From Marasmius tenuissimus (taxonomy: Eukaryota > Basidiomycota > Agaricomycetes > Agaricales > Marasmiaceae), in contig JAQOTA010000060.1 of NCBI GenBank assembly GCA_029532415.1, positions 930,001 to 994,000 on the forward strand: DNA of 64,000 bases. The letters run 5' to 3'. The position numbers and the translations under genes were made by a program. Shown piece after piece: positions 12,234 through 21,291 of the stretch; position 1 is the stretch's first letter, and each line of letters opens with the position of its first letter. The notes below the pieces were generated by a model. That model saw nothing but the letters and a program-made list of their open reading frames with translations, had not been told where the DNA came from and searched no databases.

Positions 12234-12839
12234 ATGCCGCTCTACCAAATGTTATGCGTCTCAGCTCATTATCCCGACTACGTGAGTCTTCTCGTGTCTG
12301 CATAATCTTTCATTCCTCCAACCAACGAATGACTGACTGTCGCCTCCTCTCTCCACCAACCAACACCACCCCTCCAAAACAGAAACACATCAAACAACTC
12401 GTCACCCAAACATGCACCCACCTCATGAACTCTGGCGGTGTCGTTCGTAAAATAGACTCTTGGGGTACTCTCGTCCTTCCACAGAGAATGAAGAGACATA
12501 AAGTCTCCCATCGTGTCGGAGAGTGAGCAACCCCCACCCTCCTCCCTTTGACTCGCTAACGCTCGACCCCCATTAGCTACTGGACACTGCACTTTGACAC
12601 TTCCCCGAGAACTATTCAGACGTTGAACAAGATTATGCGACAGGATCCGCTTGTCATAAGATGGACGGTGTTGAGGAGTGGGAGTAAAGTACGTTCTCTT
12701 CTTTCCTTTCTTTGTACTACCTACTAACACGGTACACCCACCACCCCAGGTCGAAGATATCGCACGAGAGGGGAGAAACGCGATAGAAGGGGATTTGGTG
12801 GTTAATGCTGCGAAGGAGAGGAGTGATAGGTTTATTTAG
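12234..12839 (+). CDS. Mitochondrial small-subunit ribosomal protein bS6m (Mrp17 type)
   Basis: Structural protein of the mitochondrial 37S ribosomal subunit. Four exons, 12234-12281, 12383-12522, 12577-12688 and 12750-12839, in phase, 129 aa. The sequence MPLYQMLCVSAHYPDY, then GGVVRKIDSWGTLVLPQRM and DYWTLHFDTSPRTIQTLN, followed by DPLVIRWTVLR and VEDIA, follows the fungal bS6m pattern from first strand to last. Full length for the family. It is transcribed divergently from the CX9C gene. Confidence 0.93.
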
Positions 12840-15303
12840 GTGAGCTCCCTTCCCGTCTTCTTTTCTCTAGGTTGTATATTGACGCGTTATGGGATATCTT
12901 TGACTAGATTTACTGCACGTCTTTTTGCTATCCGCTATTCTTGTATCCACTACATCCCTGCGTTTAATCTACACTCGACACTCGACTCGTTGAAGCTTTA
13001 CCAATGATTGTTTTTGAGGAAGATACACAGGCAACTCGCTCCTCCTTCTCTTACCTCCCGAGAATAACCCACGATTGTTCACTGATGAGGCAACAGGCTC
13101 CCCTCTCTCAAAGCGCTGAACGTTGAGCACTGGTGCCCCCTTCCTTCGCTTCACGTATACTCCGCGCTGCAGGTCTCGTCTACAGTGCACGACCCCCCTC
13201 AAACGGGTTATGGTCATAAGTTCCGTCGCACACACAACACATGATAGAGTGGTTCAGTCTCGGACACGAGCTTTTCTCGCAGTGTTGGATCACTCCCAAC
13301 TTCCACGTTCTCGAATCTTGAGGGAGAAAAGATGTATTGGATTTCGAGGTCAATGGCCGCCTCAAAATGGGTTTATTTAAAGGGTGGTGCGTTTTTTTTC
13401 TAACCTACCCTCGTGCGTGGCTGGGGCTCGGGTGAATGTTGGCGAGGGGTGCTCTTGAAGGATTGAACGTAACTCATCCTGATTCCTGTAGGTTATGGTA
13501 ACACCTCGCGAATCGCGATCGTTTTCAGAGGGATCTCGTCTGACTTTTGAGCTCCCGGTCAAGACCTCCACGTCGATGTAAGTATGGCGTCTCGCAGGCG
13601 AGGGGCTACATCTTATGAGCCTCTGATTATGCGTTTTTAAAGTCCCAAGATTTCAATTTGAGGCTTGCTGGAAGTCCCTCGCCACCCCGGAAATCGAGGC
13701 CTCGCTCTTGCTTGACAATTTCAAACAAATTTATTCGACTCGGCCAATTAGACCTTCCATGCACATACTACGGTGGAGGGTGGAGGACAAGTATGCCTCC
13801 GGTCCCTTGGCCGAACAAAAAAGCAAGTCAGTCGTAGGAGTGCTTGATACTCTCTCCTTCGCTTAGGGGGGTAATGGGTCTCAATGAGTAGTAAGGAATA
13901 ACAACGAAGTCAAGGGCCCCTCACCTCGAGTGTTTTATGAGGGGCGTAAGGTTTTCTTCAACAACACCTTCCCTCTCGATGCCGGCTAATTACAGCCAGG
14001 TGGAAAAAAGAGTCAACAAACACTGAGGGAGAATTCACCCTCCGAACGACTCACAACCGGGCACAACTCGACCTTCAACAGTCAAAACCAACGAACGCAG
14101 TAGGTGTCGCAGCAACGCCCCCCTCCCTCCCTCCTCGAAATCCCATCGTCGACTCGGATTGTCACGATCCACGGAAAAAATATATCGTTCTGCCCACGAG
14201 ATTGGGGAGTTGGAGAAGACGAAACAGAAACATACACACCAAATCCGACGTTCCTCTGGAAGGAGAGGAGCCAGGAACGCTTCGCTTTTAACACGGTGTT
14301 TGTGTTCGTGTAAAGTTATAGTAATACCGCAGAGCATACGGGGGAGGTAAAAAAATATCTGTTTGGTAGTGGCTTGGGGGGTTTTGGGAATACAGGGCTT
14401 CAATCGCATATTTGAGTTTGAGTTTGAGGTCCTAAAACTTGGTACAAAAAAAAAGAAAACAGGATCTCGACATAGCGGGAGTCCGATCGCAGATATCTTC
14501 TGCTTGCATTGTGCAGTTGAGTTCGATTCTGTATGATAAGTCCAGTCAGGCCCAATTTGCGGCTTGCCAGGAGGGGAGCAAAGCTCATAATCGAGTCGGA
14601 GTAGACCGTGCACTATTTTGCGTGGACAAAAAACGAGGAGACGATCTCGTTTTCTTATAGCCTGAACGCGAATGCATGGTGGGGTCGCGTCGAACATGGA
14701 GTCCATCTCGAGAGTCTGGAGACCAACGTTGGTGGAGCCTGACGCGCTCGTCACGTTAGATGTCGGTAGTACAGACGAGTTGTGAGTAGGTGGCCATGAT
14801 GGTCAAGCAGTGAAAAGTTGCGCAATGACTCTGAGAATCCAGAATGGTTTTGGGGCGGGTCCCGAGAAGACCGTCGCGTCAGCCACGTGATGTCGAAAGA
14901 TCTCATGCACGGACCACCACCACCATACCTGCCTACCTGCGGGACAGCCCGTGAAAGCATCGGTACTGGACTTGCGGTAATACGAGCTCAACCGGTACGC
15001 ACATGGTCGTGACAATTTTATCCTCTCGAGCGGCACTCGGGCTCCCTGCTCCCCGTATTTGTGCTTAGTACCTCGAACACCGTTGAACGCTCCCTTTGGA
15101 TACATCTTTTGGCTCTCTGAACATCCTAGGACACATTCAACCTTGCTCGAGACCATCGCTCCAGAGATACCACAGTGACGGCGCCTAATCTAAGGTTCTG
15201 TCAACCGTCAACGTAAATCGTGATACAGCTACAAATCCAAAGGGGGGCAGCAACGACGTTCTCAGCCCACCAAGTTACCCCCCACGCTAACCCGACCAAG
15301 ACC
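12840..15303. other. Intergenic region upstream of the tandem pair
   Basis: About 2.5 kb. The open frame at 14035-14754 (-) has no domain and is not supported. From about 14780 the sequence is the upstream part of a tandem duplication: the AGCAGTGAAAA, CCACGTGA and ACCACCACCACCA blocks recur at about 16930-17065, and the GGCGC(C/T)TAAT(C/T)TAAGGTTCT block at about 15180 recurs at about 17300. These blocks are the best candidates for shared promoter elements of the two downstream genes. Confidence 0.45.
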
Positions 15304-16710
15304 ATGGGCAAGTGGAACCGCTGCCTCACGCCTCGGCTTCCTTTCGCAATCCTCTTGTTCATCCTCCTTTCGACCACAAGCTGTGTCTGCCGGCCCCAGT
15401 CCGAGTCCATTCCTCCGGACATATCGAGTCGGATAACGTTCACAGGCGACGTCGACCAATGGAGCTCAGCCATCGATAAACTCGCACAAGAATCAGGAAT
15501 ACCTGACGACAAGAAGACTGAAATGGCTATCAATGTAGGATTGGAAGGAACGCCTGAAATACAGGGTGTTATGAAGGCCCGTCATGGCAATTTTACTGTG
15601 CTGTCTGGAGGGCAAGTATGGGAGTATACCGCGTTTCTGAACGACTTGAGTCGTGTTCATGGTGCTTAATTTCCTTCGTGTCTATTTTCTCAACAGTATG
15701 CTGACATCTGCATTACCTTTCTTGTGCTCTCGCCAATCAATGTCATCATTCTACTTTGACCAGCCGAAGCTCAGAGGTGTAAGCATGGCGTACTTTTCCT
15801 TGCTAATAGCTCATTATCTCGATTAGTGAAGGGAAACATGGAACACACCCGGGATCTCGGAGAGATCATAAAGACCGTCGAGGGCAGTTTCGACGACCTC
15901 AAATCCTTTCTCTCCGGGATCCAACTTCCCCACATCGACTTTGACGGAATCCTCCACGCACTCAAGCCAGCCATCGAATCCCTCGAACGGGTGTTCCGAG
16001 ATGTCAAAGCATCCGTAGAGGAGTTCATGAGAACGATGGCCCACCTCATTCAGGTTCTTCGAGAGCATTTGCCTACGGAAATTCAGACCGCCATCGAGGG
16101 GTTTGACCGGTTTAGAGAAGAACACCCGTATATCCTGGCGGCGGCGGAGGTTGGGCTCGAAGTGATGGCGACGCATGTTGTATTTCCACTCGCGTTTTTG
16201 GCGGTTCTCGAATTGATCGGGCTTAGCGCGTCAGGACCTGTGGCTGGTAAGTGCCAATGCAATCGATTCGTCTCGCCACATGTATAACTTACACATATTC
16301 TGGAATGTTAAGGTTCTTGGGCCGCTGCGATACAAAGCGGGATCTACGGAGGGAACACGGGGGGTTTGTTCTCTGTCTTCCAAAGTATAGTTATGACAGG
16401 GAAAAACGTATGGCCAATCACGGTATTCGTGGACGTGTTGGCTTTGGTGATCGGCGCTGTTTCCGTTCGGCCCCCCAGCGTCATCAAAAGTATCGTGGAC
16501 GAGCACTTGGTTCCTTTCCCGTTGGCGACATCTCTTGAACTGGGCTTGTCGACGCCAGTTCTGCTCGACCAGGCGGGTGGGGACGGATTGGAGCAGTGGA
16601 TGATTGAGATGGGAAACAAGATGACGGAGTTGGATGTTCCCCATGTGCAGTGGTTGGATGTTGCGATTGAGGCGATGAGAAAGAGGTGTGAAGAGTTTGT
16701 GGGGCTGTAG
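15304..16710 (+). CDS. Secreted/membrane protein with interferon-induced 6-16 (ISG12)-like segment, copy 1
   Basis: Exons 15304-15661, 15764-15778 (15-nt microexon encoding AEAQR), 15827-16246 and 16313-16710, all in phase, 396 aa. A hydrophobic signal-like stretch (LPFAILLFILLSTTSCVC) follows a basic start. A conserved ectodomain runs from ITFTGDVDQW to GGQVWEYTAFLNDLSRVH, then a helical region with heptad character. Near residue 250 come GPVAGSWAAAIQSGIYGGNT and GGLFSVFQS. This small-residue-rich signature resembles the Ifi-6-16/ISG12 family, whose animal members are interferon-induced membrane proteins; fungal homologues have no assigned role. A C-terminal domain ends EAMRKRCEEFVGL. The assignment rests on that segment only, and the rest is not a family I recognise. 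An in-frame ATG at 15220 precedes the chosen start but would mask the signal peptide. Confidence 0.8.
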
Positions 16711-17413
16711 GTTTGAGTGTACACGCAGTGGTATGTACGACAACAAGATTGAGGAGCAAGACCCTCAGAATCATATTATCGCTGAGACGAGTTGACGAAC
16801 GGGAATGAGCTGAAGAACTGAGCGGCCTTTCTTGATAGTGTATGGGTCGTGATCGAGAGCCTGGAAGGCGGGGCTACTGGGGCACGATGATCGTCGCGTA
16901 ATCATTTAGTTCGCTGGCACAGACAGATTTGAAGTCCCGTCGGTGGTCGCTGTGATGGTGGTCAAGCAGTGAAAAATTCGCGGGCCAATGAGATTGAAGA
17001 TCGTCGCGTCGTCCACGTGACCGACTATGAAAGGTTTCGTGCACGAACCACCACCACCAGACTGGGATCGGGGCAAGGGCGAAAACTTGGGTGCTGGTGG
17101 TCGCTGAACCGGTGATGTGACAGCTCAAGAGGACATAACTCGAGCGGCATTCAAGATCCTTTGGCCCTCCGCCGTACTACTGGTGCCATCATCAACCCTG
17201 TAGCATCGAGCTCCCTTAAGATACATCTTCCGCCTCCCTGGACACCATGGGCCATCTCAAAACTTGTTCTAGCTATACTGGGGGATACCACGATACGAAG
17301 GCGCTTAATTTAAGGTTCTATCAAACGTTCAATTGCAACGTAAAATGTCGATACAGATACAAAGCCAAAGCTGTAACGATGTCCTCCCACTTTGCTCCTG
17401 CCCCAACCTGACC
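16711..17413. repeat. Second copy of the duplicated upstream region
   Basis: About 700 nt between the two paralogues. From about 16925 it parallels 14780-15210: a GTCAAGCAGTGAAAA block, the TCCACGTGA block, ACCACCACCACCA and the CTTAATTTAAGGTTCT block appear in the same order and spacing range. The duplicated unit is therefore about 2.1 kb and includes promoter plus gene. No other coding sequence is seen. Confidence 0.65.
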
Positions 17414-18961
17414 ATGATCATGAACATGGGCAGGTCGAACCGCTACTCCATTTCCTGCTTTTATCTTGTGATTCTCTTCTTGCTCATTTCGGCCACAGGC
17501 TGCGTCTGCCAGTCCGAGTCGGTTCCCCCCAACGATTTGGACATATCCAGTCAGATAACGTTCACGGGCGACATCGACCAATGGAGCTTGGCCATCGACA
17601 AATTAGCACAAGAGTCGGGAATACCTGACAACAAGAAGACAGAACTGGCTATCAACGTGGGTTTGGATGGAACGCCTGAGATACAGAGTGTCATGAAGGC
17701 CCGTCACGGGAATTTCACTCTGCTGTCTGGGGGGCAAGTATGGGAGTATACCGCGTTTCTGGACGACTTGAGTCGTGTTCATGGTACTTGATTTTCTTCG
17801 TGTCTATTTTGCAGTATACTGACATCCGCGTTCCTTGTGTCTTCCCAATCATTATTCTACTTCGGCCAGCTGAAGCTCAGAGGTGTAAGTGTGGCGCACG
17901 CTTTTTTTGGCAATTGCTCATATTCCGAACAGTGAAGGGAAATGGGGAACTCACCCAAGACCTCACGAAGCCTGGAGAGCTCTTCAAAGCTCTTGAGGGC
18001 GGTGTCAACGACATCAAGTCCCTACTCTCTGGAGTTCAACTTCCACAGGTCGACATCCAGCTACCGAAACTCGGTTTTAAGCCGCCGAAGATCGACCTTA
18101 AGTTGCCAAGTATCGATCTGAAGCTACCGCCGATCGACCTTGGGCTACTACACATCGACCTCGGGCTACTACCACCTGGCTTCGACCTCGAAGCACTTCT
18201 TCGTGCGCTTAAACCTGCTCTAGACTCCCTCGAGCGGGTATTTCTAGATGCCAAAGCCTCCGTACAGGAGTTCATGAAAACAGTCCATGACTTCATCCAG
18301 GCTCAGCTCAAGAATCTGCCTGGCGAAATTCAGAATGCCATCACCGAATTCCGCGATTTCACAGAAGAACACCCATATATCGTAGCGGCAGCTGGTGTTG
18401 CGCTGGTGGTAGTTACAACGCATGTCATCCTTCCACACGTGTTCCTGTGGGTCCTCGAAATGCTCGGGTTTGGCCCGTTAGGACCTGTGGCTGGTGAGTG
18501 GAATGTTTCGTCTCGCCACATAACTTACATATTCTGGATATTCAGGTTCTTGGGCCGCTGCAATGCAAAGCGTAATCTACGGCGGGAACACCGGCGGTGT
18601 GTTTTCCGTCCTCCAAAGTGTAGCTATGACGGCAAAGAGTGTATGGCCGGTCGCGGTGTTCATGGACGTAGCAGCTTTAGTGGCTAGTGCTATTGTCTTT
18701 CTGGCCCCCAGCGTCATTAAAAGCATTGTGAACGAGCACTTGGCCCCTTTCCCGTTGGCGACATCTCAGGTCGTTGATTCGGTCGCTGACCTGGGCCTGT
18801 CAACGCCAATTCTACTCAATCAAGTTGTTGGGGACGAACTGGAGCAGTGGATGGTTGCAATGGGAAACAAGATGACAGAGTTGAATGTTCCTCATGTGCA
18901 GTGGTTGGACGTGGCGATCGAGGCGATGAGGAAGAGGTGCGAAGAGTTAGCGGGGTTGTAA
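17414..18961 (+). CDS. Secreted/membrane protein with interferon-induced 6-16 (ISG12)-like segment, copy 2
   Basis: Tandem paralogue of the gene at 15304 with the same four-exon layout: 17414-17783, 17870-17884 (15 nt, AEAQR again), 17933-18493 and 18546-18961, 453 aa. The signal-like core is FYLVILFLLISATGCVC, and the ectodomain and ISG12-like segment (GPVAGSWAAAMQSVIYGG, GGVFSVLQS) are closely similar. The main difference is exon 3, 561 nt against 420: an inserted run of LPxIDL heptads (about 18043-18177). The C-terminus (VPHVQWLDVAIEAMRKRCEE) is almost identical to copy 1. Both copies are intact, so both are probably expressed. ATGs at 17420 and 17426 are alternative starts; the last aligns best with copy 1. 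Function unknown; a membrane or defence-related role is only a guess from the ISG12 resemblance. Confidence 0.8.
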
Positions 18962-19157
18962 GTTCAAGTGTAGTGATACAAGTATAAATGTCAAGGCACG
19001 GTTCCCGAACGTCATTCAATAATCTACAAATCATAGTCAGTCGAAACGACCATCGCCGGGCGAGGATGGCACGGAGATAGGCGTAGAATAAGTACTACAA
19101 GGCGTTCTATCAGAATGTACCGGTGTCTGTCCAGTAATACGATACTCGGCAGAACCA

Positions 19158-20765
19158 TCACACCAAGTCCAAAATCGTTACGACGCCGTTCTCTGACTGG
19201 ACAGCCAATCTACCACTCAACGCATCCCACGCAAAGTCGTTCCCATATGCTAGTTCTGGGACGATCATAGATGTCGTTCGAACTCGTGCCCCCTCTGTAG
19301 CCCTCCCTCCTTCCAACGCTCTTCCCGTGACCTTATTTTCACCCTCTGACCACTCAATCTCGTGTAGAAGCAAAGTCACACTCGAATTGGCAGTTAATGA
19401 GGCCCCCCGAGCCCTAGCCATTGGTCCACGATGGTCGACAGTGAGAGCGAGATTGAATGCAGACGAGATTTCCGTGTGCGGCCTATTCGTAGTCGTATAT
19501 AAAGGAATGCCGGAGGCAGGTGCAGGGGAAGGATGAACAGACGAGGACGTAGAGGGTAAATCAAATTCAATTGAGCCATCGTTCTGCAGGTACGCTCGAA
19601 ATGCCTGGAGGCCATCATAGTGAAAGATAGCCGCGAGATGGAGGGTGGCATGCTGACTCCTATCAGACGGGTCTGAGCCGAGTTGCGATGGGCGACAAGA
19701 AATAAGAGCGGGCTCCGTGAGTCCTTTGGGGAGCGTGCCAATGTGTGTGCGCTTGAGAACATCCGACCCGGAATCTAGATCTGGATCGGTGCCAAAGACT
19801 TCAAAAACCGTGTCGTGTGCACCAATGTGGAACACCAAGATGAAATGGGTGGTGGGAACGTATTCACGGTGGTAGATGTGACTCTGAATCTGTGTGGGAA
19901 GCTGGTGTTGGTCATCTAATCGATAATTTTTCTTCTTTCCAATATCGTAGATGTTTGGAGTGGCCGTCGATGAACCAGACTGATAGATCAAAAGTTGGTG
20001 GGTGGCCCAGGCGGTGGGCGTGGTACCAATAGAACTAACAGGTATCTGATCAATCTGGACGAGCGACGGATTTTTTCTTGGCTGCAGTAACCAGAGAACC
20101 CTATTTGTGGATTTGTTCAGCAGCCTATAAGCCAAGACGGAGAGGACAACGCACAAAGAACTTTCCGACTTGTTCATCCTATATATTGGAAGGTATATGT
20201 CTCCATTGCTAGTGGGGGCACTAGCGGTGCCATAAACCAGTCTTTCGGGACCTCCGTTGACCTTGTTCGGCTTCGATACGAACATTGGTCGGTCCCATTC
20301 CCCTGTATCTTCCCTATCGAGGTCATACAGTGCAAACATGGATATGGACCCGACAAAGAGATATCGACCAAGATAGATTCCAACGCCCCGAGTGCCCTCT
20401 ATTGTTTCAGTGGATGGCAAGTCGCGGTGACGAAGGGAGAATTCTCTGTCTCTCCAACGTTTGTCCATTCGTTGAGCGTGGATGAGGAGTCGTTCCATTT
20501 CTCTCGTCGAGTAAGTGGATAGAGTGGATGGTGTGAGATATGAAAGAAATAACGGCGAGTTCCGGTAGAAAGACGTCCATAATGTTCGCTCCGAAGTGAA
20601 ATCAAACAGACGTTGAGAGGTCTGGCTTGCAGGTAAAAGTGAGTTGAAATTCTGTTCGGAGATAGTAGAACTGACCTGGCGAAGCCTGAGTAGATCGATA
20701 GGATCAATGAAAGTCATTATTCTGAGGAGAATGTCCTCCGGGAGGTCCTGAAATCGAAGAGACAT
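19158..20765 (-). CDS. F-box protein
   Basis: Exons 20765-20676 and 20621-19158, 517 aa. The 54-nt intron (20675-20622) keeps the frame and would be read as coding if missed. Removing it restores a normal F-box: LPEDILLRIMTFIDPIDLLR, then RQTSQRLFDFTSERTLWTSF. F-box proteins bring substrates to SCF ubiquitin ligases by binding Skp1. The rest looks like a beta-rich propeller-type region with repeated strands (GIYLGRYLFVGS, VFEVFG, LAVQSENGVVTILDLV) but no clear WD or LRR consensus, so the substrate side is undefined. The frame is open upstream to 21113, but the F-box start at 20765 is the natural N-terminus. Confidence 0.85.
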   Translation of the reverse strand: MSLRFQDLPEDILLRIMTFIDPIDLLRLRQVSSTISEQNFNSLLPASQTSQRLFDFTSERTLWTSFYRNSPLFLSYLTPSTLSTYSTREMERLLIHAQRMDKRWRDREFSLRHRDLPSTETIEGTRGVGIYLGRYLFVGSISMFALYDLDREDTGEWDRPMFVSKPNKVNGGPERLVYGTASAPTSNGDIYLPIYRMNKSESSLCVVLSVLAYRLLNKSTNRVLWLLQPRKNPSLVQIDQIPVSSIGTTPTAWATHQLLIYQSGSSTATPNIYDIGKKKNYRLDDQHQLPTQIQSHIYHREYVPTTHFILVFHIGAHDTVFEVFGTDPDLDSGSDVLKRTHIGTLPKGLTEPALISCRPSQLGSDPSDRSQHATLHLAAIFHYDGLQAFRAYLQNDGSIEFDLPSTSSSVHPSPAPASGIPLYTTTNRPHTEISSAFNLALTVDHRGPMARARGASLTANSSVTLLLHEIEWSEGENKVTGRALEGGRATEGARVRTTSMIVPELAYGNDFAWDALSGRLAVQSENGVVTILDLV

Positions 20766-21291
20766 GGTGAGATGAACCAGAGGACATGGACGATGGGAGG
20801 AAACCAATCTCGGGCTTATTGCAGCCCAAAAATGGTAGTTGGCCGACCTAGCGGCATGACCTATTAGGGGCTTGTACAGCTTGGACCAGGCTGTAGGCTG
20901 ACGTAGGCTTGTCGCATTCTTTGTCCTTATAAGTACTACACTGACTACCTTTCGATTTACCGAACTCTGAGTGTTCTCCATCCCTTCGAGACTTTTAGGC
21001 GCATTCAACTTTCCTACGAACTTAAATATGGTTCTAAAGATCAAGAAGCGCCCATCCTCAGCGAGCAACAAGTACTGGCGCCCTGGCAAATATTTTGACA
21101 AGGCAGGGTGCACTGCGTAACCATTAAGTACTTACGCTTCGGATTGATTTGGTCTTTTACTCCCTTTCGTTTTCATCGGAAAAAAAGAAAAAAACTTGGA
21201 TTTCCGCACACCTCTGCATCTCGATTCCACAGTGACTGTCCTTTCCCCTCCTTACTGCCTTCGGACTGGGTGGCAAGGGGACTTGGAATCA
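20766..21291. other. Divergent promoter region (F-box / kinase)
   Basis: 525 nt between two divergent starts. Open on the minus strand but without domain content upstream of the F-box, so taken as non-coding. A-rich tract at 21178-21198. No repeat seen. Confidence 0.45.

Noticed and set aside
14035..14754. 239-codon open frame on the minus strand
   Set aside because: Low-information composition with Phe/Cys-rich runs from A-rich tracts on the other strand; no domain or supporting splice sites.
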